Assembly (NCBI GenBank): GCA_002205965.3 | Contig: NADL03000620.1 | Coordinates: 372,001 to 436,000, forward strand | Source of the DNA: Kappaphycus alvarezii | Taxonomy: Eukaryota; Rhodophyta; Florideophyceae; Gigartinales; Solieriaceae | Direction: 5' to 3' | Length of the DNA stretch: 64,000 nt | Shown here: positions 54,995-64,000 of the stretch, piece by piece | Numbering within the stretch: the stretch's first letter is position 1 | Layout: every line of letters begins with the position of its first letter | Made by a program: the position numbers and the translations under genes | The notes under the pieces: generated by a model | Seen by the model: only the letters and a program-made list of their open reading frames with translations | What the model was told of the DNA's origin: nothing | Databases searched by the model: none

Positions 54995-55386
54995 GAGCGC
55001 CTCTCCGGTTTGAGGTGCGGAATTCTTCGCGACGTGTACACGTGTGTATATTTGTGAAAAGATTATGGGGAGTAGCGAGCATGCCGAGCGTCCTTGATTC
55101 TTGGGGCCTCCGGTGGTACAAGTATCGCCGGCGGCCCCTGGCCGGACACAGTTTCGGTATGTCTATTTCTCTCAGGCCCACCCACACATGCTTAGGTCTC
55201 AACATGTCTATGTCTCTGCAGGGGGCGAGCTTTAACGGATAGTACGTTCCAACAAGAGGCGGATATTCTTGTTCTGAAACCCAAAAGAATCTTCAATATG
55301 GAAAACAAATAAAACATATTTCCAATACTTGTAAAAATATTTTTCAATTTTTACAGTTTTAGTTATTTTGAAATAGAGCCTCACTG

Positions 55387-55418
55387 CACTATTATTAATA
55401 TTAATACTAATAATAGTG
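55387..55418. repeat. 32-bp near-perfect palindrome
   Basis: CACTATTATTA and TAATAATAGTG arms enclose an AT core; only one pair mismatches over the full 32 bases. It sits alone in otherwise featureless sequence (54995-56404). It could form a cruciform or be an element terminus. Confidence 0.8.
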
Positions 55419-56404
55419 GCGAGACTTCGGAGAGCTGAAACTCGAAGGAGCTTATTTTCGACGTTGTGTAACGGAGAGGATGGATTGCGTCCTCGCTTTA
55501 CCTATTAAATATTAACATACCCCGCTCTTTTTGCTTGTATTCAACGCCAAATTCAGAGCTCAACGGTACAGCAACAAAAAATCCTTTCATGATTGAAAAC
55601 TGCTTAGCGCATGATTCGAATCAAGCCTTACCGTGGCTCGAACGGATTGGAATCGATTATCTGCCATCGCGGACGAGTCGAGTTTAACCTCTCGATGCAG
55701 GTAAAATCAATGTAAAGAAGGGCTATTTTCGGCGGCGCCTGCCTTTCAGGTTGCTGATATCCATGAAACTTGCAAAGAATCAACACTCACCATTCATAGT
55801 GTTTCCTCCGCTACCGCCACACTGGACAGGCTAATGGGAATTTCACTCTATGTCGCAATCGCAATAAATTAACCCAAACGTTCCCTATTCGTTCTGTCTG
55901 CGACTAAACAATTCACTGAGAAGTTAAACACACAATATGGTATGTGACTCTTGCGTACAAGACTGTTTCAGGCATTATTTCGGTAAACATTCCACCGGCT
56001 AAAATGTTATTACAAGCAGTAAAATACATACAGGAAGCTTCGTGAACAATTATCGGCATGTAAATGAGTGAAGCCTTAGCTACACAGGGATTGGCGTGGA
56101 TGACCGTTTGAATCCCCACGAAGAGGATGCAATCACCGCTGTTGAAGAGAGATGCGGCTTGAATAGCAGGCGTGGAATGGTGCAACAACCGATAAGGGCA
56201 GAGGCATCATAAAAAGGAGGAGCATAATGAGGTAGTGAAAGTCAAGGCCGTTCCAATTGCATTAGACCCTTTAGGGCTCCTCGGACATGCTAACAAAAGG
56301 ACTATGAAGGCGTTCAGAGCTTGTGATATACAATTGAGTCCATAATCATTGCGTCAGACGGTTACTCATGACAGTTTTACATTGCAATAAATTCTCCCAC
56401 AAGG

Positions 56405-56847
56405 GAAAGGCTTAGATGTTTTACTCTTGGAAGATATATCCGATCCATCCAATGCTTGCATATCCTCGTTGAATGCGTCGAGACCAGACAAGGAGCCGTG
56501 CAGAAAAAGGAGGTGGCGTTGTATAGCGTACAGAGCCCTATACCAAGGATGGATTGCAGATGGAAGCGCAAATTCAATTCACGTGGCTAAGGATTTAGCA
56601 CTGCCGCACAAGAACTCTCTTTAATTTAACAGTACAGTAATTGCACTGCTAGACCACATTAAAGGGGGGGAAATAAGTTTGGCGAAAAGGTTTGGTTTAC
56701 TGTGAGGTTGGTTTAATGCGAGCAGCGCGATGGTTCGGCGCCTTACGGGGCCCCAAGAAGATTCTCAAAATTAAACGGTGCCGTACTACCAAGAGCCCGC
56801 TACACCTTCCGATATATATTCCAAAAGTAAAACACCCAAACCTTTTC
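56405..56847. mobile_element. MITE bounded by the 41-bp motif in inverted orientation
   Basis: Copy b (56405-56445, plus) and copy c (56810-56847, minus) of the motif face each other about 440 bp apart, as terminal inverted repeats would. No coding content lies inside. A further inverted copy (56952-56996) follows. Confidence 0.55.
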
Positions 56848-56951
56848 TCTTTCTGCAATTCACTTCCATTCTGCCAGCCGAGGTACAATATCCTCCACAT
56901 GTACCAATCGTTGTACCAGTCGATTGTGGTTTTCTAGAAAACTTTAGGATA

Positions 56952-56996
56952 GATCGAATATAACTTACAACAGTAAAAACACCCAAACCCTTCCCC
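56952..56996 (-). repeat. 41-bp dispersed terminal motif, copy d
   Basis: Diverged inverted copy (AGTAAAAACACCCAAACCCTT core) close to copy c. Confidence 0.55.
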
Positions 56997-57213
56997 ATGT
57001 ACAAATGCATTAGGACTATTGATCATTGCTTTACAGAACTATATTAGAGACATTGGGTCCAAATGGCTAACGTGGACCACCCGTTAGCTCTTAGCCAGCA
57101 ATATAGTCTTTACTTCAGTGAGTAGCTATCGTGTACTCTGCAGGTCCGACTACACGGCTGAGTCGGATCCTGCGGCGTACACCCGTCATACTAATGCCAT
57201 AAAGTTGTTCTCT

Positions 57214-57361
57214 AAACGAGGGGAATGATGGGGTAGTTTACTTCGTCGTCTGACACTTCTAGTGAGGGGAATCTAGACGGAGTTACGAGAGAAGGAAAAG
57301 AGAAAACAGAATCGTGTCTGCGCCTACGTGAACCTGTGACTACATCGACGGGTCAAGGCAG
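57214..57361 (-). repeat. dispersed ~145-bp repeat, copy 2
   Basis: Reverse complement of 49001-49146. Confidence 0.7.
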
Positions 57362-57502
57362 GCGAGGAGGCCTGCCGCATTAGACAGTACAGCTTGCGTC
57401 GCGTGTCTACTACTGTCCTCTAAACTGAAATATCTCAAGCGCTGTATACATTACATACTTCTAAAAATAACTTCTTTTTCAACCCCAGTACTGTATACCT
57501 TT

Positions 57503-57565
57503 GTTAGCTCGTAACTGAATAGTCGGTCAGTCGGTGTACACTCAGGATAAGTAAAAGAGTAAAGT
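57503..57565 (+). repeat. 5'-truncated LINE copy: last codons plus 3' tail
   Basis: It starts GTTAGCTCGTAA, the last three sense codons and stop of the ORF at 36.4 kb, and carries the same tail to AAGTAAAAGAGTAAAG. Extreme 5' truncation with a shared 3' end is typical of target-primed LINE insertion. Confidence 0.7.
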
Positions 57566-57777
57566 AACAGTGTTAAGTCGATGCTGGTTTGTGTCTGTTA
57601 CAGGAGACCCACTTTAATATTTACACATAGCTCACTTGGAAAACTCCCCCGGTTCATAGCCCTCCGAAGTCTCGTAGTAAATAATTCCGCTACTGTATCT
57701 CCCCTCGCTAATTTTTAAATACTGTAAAGGTTCTAGTTTCTCTACATATGCAGTGAGTGCAACCATTTGCTGCAGAT

Positions 57778-57813
57778 CGAATAATCTAAGGGTAAAACAC
57801 CCAAACCTTTTCC
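57778..57813 (-). repeat. 41-bp dispersed terminal motif, copy e
   Basis: Inverted copy with GGTAAAACACCCAAACCTTT core. It faces copy f at 58232, so 57778-58271 may be another MITE with the motifs pointing outward. Confidence 0.55.
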
Positions 57814-58231
57814 TCTGTACAGCACTGTTGTATATTGCACCGAAAATTTAAATTTCACGAAGGAAACATTACTTTACCTGTTGACCAAATTGCAAATTGC
57901 AATGTAAATCCTCTCCTATCCCTCCATTTGGACCGCATTGAATTAACTATCCAACGGCCTTGAAACGACCATTCTACCTGGTAACCATCATATTCGGCGC
58001 CAGCTTTACCTGTAAAATGCAAGCCGCAAAAGATGTACGTATCAACTGTCAGCATTTCTCAACGGGCACTGGGATCGCGAACATTGAGTGATTCGAGGAC
58101 CCTGGTAGCAAGCTTGTGATAATGGATTGATTTTTCCTGATTGCGTGATAGAGAAAGACTGTAGACTTTTAGCGATAGAAACGCTCGAATAACGGCACTG
58201 ATCTGCATGTCACAGGGCCTCCTAAGGTGGC

Positions 58232-58271
58232 GAAAGGTTCAGATGTTTCACTGTTGGAGAATATATCCGAC
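58232..58271 (+). repeat. 41-bp dispersed terminal motif, copy f
   Basis: Begins GAAAGGTTCAGATGTTTCAC and ends ATATATCCGAC; lies 260 bp upstream of vWA copy 2. Confidence 0.6.
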
Positions 58272-58529
58272 TAAGGTGCCGACAGCCATTCGTGTAAACC
58301 AACTTCTGAAACAGCCCTGAACACAACAGATTTTCTATTCCAAACAAGAGAACCAAAAACAATAGAATCTCCCGACTATTCCCTCTGTATATAAGATAAA
58401 CAATCGCTTCCGGTTCACGACTGAAAATTTTCCGCAGAACCATCAATCGTTACCTGCGATTCACGCACCTCATTGCAAGTTTTACGGACTTTCTTTCAGA
58501 GCACCGCTTGCAAGCTTCACATTCTGACA

Positions 58530-59214
58530 ATGATGAAAACGGTCGTGGCTTTCGCTGTCTCTCTGTTGGGTCTTGCTGCTCACGCCAACGCCGCCGCCGT
58601 TGAACATGTTCCGTTCGTAAGCAGACTGACGTCCACTGCGCAGGACGAGATTCGACGCAAGGTTGCCGCTGTCGGTGGTTGCAACGCCAATGTTTGCTTT
58701 GCCATTGATGGCAGTGGGGCCATTCCCGCGGCTGAGTTTGAGGCCGAGAAATTTTTGTACTCGATGTCGTTAGCGTTCTGGTTGATGACCCCGTAGAGTT
58801 GGCCGCGGTGCAATATGCAACTTCTGTCAGAACGATCAGCAGGCTCACTGCTGATGATATATCGTTCATATTGGCTGTAAAGCAGGAAAAACAGCTTGGG
58901 GGGAATCCTTTGTCGTGGGTGGTATCAATGCCTGTTTTAGTAATCTGTTTCGGAGGGTAGGAGAGCCTATCAAAATTGTTTTGCTCGGTGACGGGAACAG
59001 CACCATTGGCTCGTCCGCCACAGCCAGGGCTGACCTGTTCCGCCATTTCGGAGGAGAAATTTGTACTGTTGAAGCCGGTAATGCAAGCCATGGAGAGATG
59101 CTTGCGATAGCAGGCGGCAACAGAGATCGAGTATTCAGGGTTAACAATTTTCTCGGTGCCATCGGCATTGACAAGCTTGTGGAGAGTCTGGTCCTCCAAA
59201 TTTGCAAAAAGTAA
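58530..59214 (+). CDS. secreted von Willebrand factor A-domain protein, copy 2, two frame breaks
   Basis: It starts with a clear signal peptide (MMKTVVAFAVSLLGLAAHA), then VCFAIDGSGAIPAAEFEAEK at the MIDAS loop (DGSGA, closer to the DxSxS consensus than copy 1), LAAVQYATSVRTIS, and KIVLLGDGNS. It parallels copy 1 along its whole length. Frame breaks occur at 58752-58756 (T5) and 58898-58903 (G6). With one extra base in each run the frame would align with copy 1 without a gap, which favours sequence error. Motif copies f and g flank it, so it may have been duplicated together with nearby MITEs. Confidence 0.7.
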
Positions 59215-59587
59215 GAATGCTGTACCGTTTTCAATAACTTTACTTCACTTTCTGGCATCCCATCGACTTTCTGGTGGACTGTTGCTAGTGCTAGTATTCG
59301 ACAGCAATGATTTGTACATTGCTTCTTCCATCGGTACATGTATTTAATATGACATTCAGATTTACAACTCCAAATGGGTTCCAACCATTCCATACATCGC
59401 AATAAAGAAACCCCTTCTCGCCTTTACTTCTTGTTCGCACAGACGGATACGGAATGGCTGCAGATGAGAACTAAAAAAATACTCGATTAGGAGGGGTCCT
59501 ACAACTGTTGCTGCAATTAGTTCGCCTGCAACTTGTAAGTACTTTGGGTTGAGATAGCATTGAGAGAGAAACGGTTTATATTTGGCG

Positions 59588-59628
59588 GAAAGGTTTGGGT
59601 GCATTATTCTTGGAAGATATATCCGATC
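59588..59628 (+). repeat. 41-bp dispersed terminal motif, copy g
   Basis: GAAAGGTTTGGGTGCATTAT followed by TCTTGGAAGATATATCCGATC, very close to copy a. Confidence 0.7.
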
Positions 59629-62600
59629 TTTCTATAATGTTTATAATTTGGAAACGATTAAATTGGTATGTCTACAGTTGATCTCTTTGCAAACTTACAT
59701 CTTTTGACAGCTGCAGCGATGTCCAATGCGGCGTGCCTGTTGGCTGGCCTCTAGCCAGTTTTCTAGCGTTTTGACGGCTTCCCGCCAATCCTTTGCATTG
59801 TAAGCCTTTAACCACATCACGACATCTCTCAGGGAACAGCTGACTATATTTTTAATGGATTAAAAACACCCCAAATTTCCCCTTCTTTTGTCCTAAATCC
59901 CTTACGAAACAACTGTCCTTACTTCCAAATTTGACCCTGCTATCCATTGCACATTCATATGTTAGTCATAAACAAATCAACACCCTACTTCCCAAATATG
60001 AATCTACCAAAACTTTTCCACCCACTGCAGGTGGTACTCTGCGTATCCACTCTAAAGGTAAGTGGCAGGCACTGGCTCCTTGAATTTCAGTCCATGGCCG
60101 CGTCCTAGAAACTAAGATGGGGACGTCTATCAATTCTAGGAAGATGATTGATATGCGCCCTTGAGCAGTTCCGCGGATGAGAATCGACGCCTAATTAGGC
60201 AGCTAAGATGGCAGAGAGACCTTTACTCATAAAGGAACAGAAGTACGAGGCCGGACAGCCTGACGAAGTAGTCGCCTGGTAGCAGTTGTAGTACAATGCT
60301 GTACCCGAGAGCTAGATAGAAGTAAGGTGATCAGAGCAATTGTAAGCTCACATCTTTTACACTTGATTCCTGGTGGAACGACAGGTTTCACTTCAAATAT
60401 GACCCTAAATTTCAAATAATAAATTACCCGAACTTGTCCCCCAGTAAAAGAGGTTGGCGAACAATGCTACGACTTACATAAGACAAAGGGAGGTCTTAGT
60501 TGGCTATATCACAAGGTAGTTATCGCATGTGATACTGTCCGGCAATTCCTTCGGATCTCAGCTTACGATATCTTTCAAGCATAAAAGAACTCAAAGCTTC
60601 CCCTATAGAATCATCCAGGTCTAAATCTGACCTTTTTGCATCGAAAAGTCTTCTACTGTCCAAATTAAAATCGTTCTGGTTCCTGTGCACCTATTCTCTG
60701 TCAATGAAGTAAGGGTTATCAGGGGATTGAACAAGATCACGGAGGTTGGTTCCAATAAAATTCCGATTGTTTCGATCGGTGAGATCATACACTCCCCTGA
60801 CTTATCATCCTCCTATACTGAATATTCCCTACCGATTTCTGTGCTTCGATACCCAGCAGGTGACGAGCAATAAGCTCCGTCAAAGGTTTCCTGGTTTAAC
60901 GAGGGAGGTAATGCTCTACCTCGGTTGGGCCCGAAGGGAATAAAGGAGAGAGGGAAATGGGGCGAATGTGACTGGTTTGGAAATGGGGGGAGAAGGGAGT
61001 TGTACATGCATGATGACTGTTAAGAGGAAGGTGCAAATTGGCCCCTTTTTATTGTTGTGGGGAAGTGAATAAATAAATTTTAGGCGATGCCCGACGTGTT
61101 TAAATAGCACCATACGGTTCAGGTTGACAGGTCCGCTCAATCAAGAAGTAGGCGGAAGTTGGCATTGTAGTGGAATTTAGCGAACCAGCCTTAAAAAGGG
61201 TGATTTAAGGTGAAAACAACGTGTAAAATGTTGATTATGAAAAATATTTAAGGGCGAATAAGATCAAATATCAAATAATCAAAGATCAAATAACTGATAA
61301 AACTGAAAGAATGACCATCAACGGAGATGGGAGTCGCTTATAAAGAGAGAAACGAAAAAAATAAATGAGCATAAGGAAATGTAAATTTAGTCTCTGTAAA
61401 GAAAAGAAAATAGGGGGAGAAACAACGGAGAAGAAGTGGTGGCATTCAGTGGAATCGACAGTCCACCTAATTCCAAGGACAAGCCCTGCATGTCGCCATA
61501 CAATGAACTCCCTGTTACCGTTCAGTGGCATCTCCCGTTCTAATTCCGCAATTGACTGCTTCTCGTTTAAGGTATGCTTACTAGGTTACTCTGACGTTGT
61601 CTGATTTGTTGCTTTTTGTTTTTCTCTTTCAATTCTTCCGAAGGTGCACGGGATGAATGGGTGTGTTTTTAGAGCGTCTGTGGCGAGCAAAGAAATACGT
61701 CGCTCTGTGCACGGTCTCGCCATAAGGCGAGTGATTACACAATCAATTTTCTACCAAATGTCTGAAATTTTTGGTATCCCTGCACATGTGGCGACCATAT
61801 CACAATCATCTGGTCACAAATGAAGCAATTACAGCAATCAACTGATCAACAAAACATTCAGCACAATGGAGACGAAAAACTTGAACAAGGTAAGTTGGCA
61901 CACTCAGGTGAGGAGGAAAGATGATCAACTGGGGTAATTGAACAAAAAATGCAACAACTTGGAGCCTAAAATAAAAATATATATATTTTTTTAGATCGGA
62001 AGATGTATGAATAGATGGTATCGTACTAGATAATGGTATTAAATTTGAAAAGCAGCTGCGGAACGAAGAAACTTGGTATGGACGGCAGATGTTTGTGAAC
62101 GATCCCATGAGTTTTTTTAATGAAAAAGTGCGCAAAAACGGTGATGCCTCCGTACGGTAGAGGACCTATATTCTTACCTTTTATGGTCCTTGACGGCTCG
62201 GTACTGCAGTCATCTCGTAAGTGTCGGATAAAATGGAGGAAACTGACGGAATTATTCGATGAGAATTCAGCAAATCACCTTGCGATAGAGAATGTTTTCA
62301 ATTTTTCAAGAAAAACCCTGCTGCTGCTGTCATCACTGTGGGAAGAACCAGAAACGAAGAACTTTACCCACTGGTTTTAAGTAATCGCGTGCCAAACTGC
62401 AATGTCGAGAAAATTTGGCGGGAACATTAGACTGCATTCTTATATCAACTTTGAATAAGGTACATTACTTTCAAGGGGCGGCTTAATTTAAGAGTGAGAA
62501 GCAGTAATTTAAGAAGTCAGGTAAGAATACACTAGATCTTGGGCAAGTGGTCTTCATGGACCAATATCCTGGTTTGGGCTTAGCACAGCGGAGGCCAAAT

Positions 62601-62924
62601 TTTTTGAGGGGCTGCACACAAATAGGACTAAGAACTCAATTTATATGTATAAGGGCTATAAAATTGGTTCATGACTGGTAAGGGTAGTGTGGAAATCTGT
62701 AGAAGTCGTTGACCACTGCGTGCTAGTTAATACAATTAATGGTATCATTTTAGATCCTGCCTAGTCATTTGAAATACACTTATGCTCTAATAGCTTATGA
62801 ATATGTGATGGGAAAAACACGGATTACTTATGATTCGCCGAGGATAGAGGGATGTAATATCAAAAGAAGATATAAAATGAAACCTCTTTTCTGGTATCCT
62901 CTCCACATCCGATTATCTATTTTT
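59629..62924. other. no gene recognised
   Basis: 3.3 kb with only short frames. Short GGGGxAAxTTxGGGTxxTTTA-like stretches near 59863 and 60420 resemble the ends of the 41-bp motif family and may be more MITE termini. Confidence 0.45.
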
Positions 62925-63960
62925 GTCGTATTATGTCAATTGGTCCGGGCTCAATAACATTCCTGGGCACGGCTTGCGACATCAACTCGGTCAACATATC
63001 TGCAATACTATTGTGGTTCCGACCAAAACCAATATCCGAAATCATTCTGTCGCGGACATCTTCTCTCGCAGCGGCGATATTTAACATTGTACGCTTTAAA
63101 GATGTATATAAAACTTGGATATAAAATCGAATGGCCTCTTGATTTCTGTGAACAAATTAAAACGGATAGGGTATCCTAAAAATCACTTAGGCTCTTGTGT
63201 AAGAGAGATCGATTCATCGAACATATCAATAATCGCAATGGCTTCAGCGGACCGTGCGGGTCTAGTGACTCTTCCCTGCTTTTAATACTGGACGCAGACC
63301 GGTGCATGTTTTCCGCTTCTGTCTCCAAAAAATAGAACGTGCATATTAGTGGTGATAAATAGGTTTCATTAGCAAAACAGTGGTCGGCTAATCCTATAAT
63401 CTTTGGATACTTCAGGCCGAGCTTACACATGTTCGGATTGGATATGAAGTACATCGCGTCCTTTATAGATTTTTGATCCTTCATATAGCTTTTTGATCCT
63501 TCAAATGGAAAGCGAATGAAACTATCTTTTTCATTCTCAAAAATACTCTCAAAGACTTGTGCAAGCTGTAATGTTTACAACTAAAGGTCTTAGCAGGAGT
63601 TATACTTCCAGTCATGCTTCGTATGCATCGATTTTAAATATTTAAACGATTCATCCAAGAGTAGGCACTCTAGCTTCTGCATAAAAGAATTTTTATAGAC
63701 GAAGAAATTTTTATTCTCGTTTTGGTCATGGGTAAAACTTGAAAACACTGTATGAAAAGTAATATCATCGACATTCTCGAATTGCTCTTTCGTTCTCTTC
63801 GAGATTTTTTTGAATCCATCGATCCAACATGTAGAAAGTCGTCCACGTAGCAATCATGAAGTTGTTTTAGTAAAATTTCTGTGAGCAGATATGCTGTGAG
63901 CAGGAAATAAGTCGGCGGGTCCACCCGAAATGTGCTCATTTTGCGTTACATTTGATGATG
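62925..63960 (-). pseudogene. third Ty1/copia remnant: reverse transcriptase and RNase H
   Basis: On the minus strand, reading from the window end: DCYVDDFLHVGSM (polymerase active site, near 63850), ISKRTKEQFENVDDI, MQKLECLLLDESFKYLKSM, YPKIIGLADHCFANE (RNase H, near 63400), and near 63110-62930 LNIAAAREDVRDRMISDIGF and IADMLTELMSQAV. The last part parallels the RNase H end of the 20.6-27.8 kb element. Multiple frame breaks; the upstream part lies beyond the window. Confidence 0.75.
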
Positions 63961-64000
63961 CCTATGTATCCTATCATTCCAAAGATCACCTACATCGTGC

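Noticed and set aside
55387..55418. Geminivirus-type replication origin
   Set aside because: The palindrome is AT-rich but lacks the TAATATTAC nonanucleotide in a GC stem, and no Rep-like gene is nearby.
58450..59199. 249-codon minus-strand ORF
   Set aside because: Antisense shadow of the second vWA gene; the plus strand has a clear signal peptide and domain match to its paralogue.
61286..62380. Several 70-110 codon ORFs
   Set aside because: AT-rich background frames on both strands with no motif, signal or repeat support.
1..64000. CRISPR array, bacterial operon or phage content
   Set aside because: No evenly spaced direct repeats, no Shine-Dalgarno-led gene runs; all recognised genes are eukaryotic.

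Overview
The window looks like nuclear DNA of a eukaryotic alga, most likely a red alga (Florideophyceae, Chondrus-like). This is inferred from compact genes without visible introns, a plastid-type formate/nitrite transporter and a D-glycerate 3-kinase that both carry basic, Ser/Thr-rich leaders, and a heavy load of Ty1/copia, Ty3/gypsy chromovirus, DIRS-like, LINE-like and DNA-transposon remnants. There is no bacterial gene organisation and no CRISPR array.

Layout. 0-8.8 kb: decayed transposon debris (a DDE_Tnp4-type transposase, a LINE 3' part, a piggyBac-like transposase, a second LINE scrap) and unclassified sequence. 8.8-14.1 kb: a very young Ty3/gypsy chromovirus with identical 288-bp LTRs and a perfect 5-bp target duplication. 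14.1-16.1 kb: a strongly GT-skewed block and dense TACAG/TACTG repeats. 16.6-19.3 kb: two convergent host genes, GLYK (+) and a METTL6-like tRNA methyltransferase (-). 20.6-27.8 kb: a complete-ended Ty1/copia element on the minus strand (333/334-bp LTRs, 5-bp target duplication) with an extra plus-strand ORF set, antisense to pol, that ends in a possible Cys-His-Asp peptidase domain. 28-36.2 kb: a hairpin cluster and host genes CWC27 (+), NAR1-type transporter (-), a UBAC2-like rhomboid/UBA protein (+) and a small membrane ORF (-). 36.3-46.3 kb: LINE 3' end, MITEs, a broken copia element, a Tc1/mariner remnant. 46.9 and 58.5 kb: two paralogous secreted von Willebrand A-domain proteins. Between them are a PIF/Harbinger remnant with a possible second ORF, a DIRS-like element (RT plus tyrosine recombinase) and several MITE termini. 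The last kilobase is another copia RT/RNase H remnant (-).

The host genes are ordinary single-copy functions (photorespiration, tRNA modification, splicing, plastid nitrite transport, ER quality control) and show no operon-like relation. The most notable points are the antisense accessory ORF in the copia element, canonical -1 slippery heptamers at the gag/pol junctions of two unrelated retroelements, the three abutting or adjacent hairpins near 28.7 kb, and a series of at least a dozen frame breaks that all need one extra base, mostly in a short homopolymer. That last pattern points to consensus sequence error rather than gene death and weakens the frameshift reading of the gag/pol junctions.
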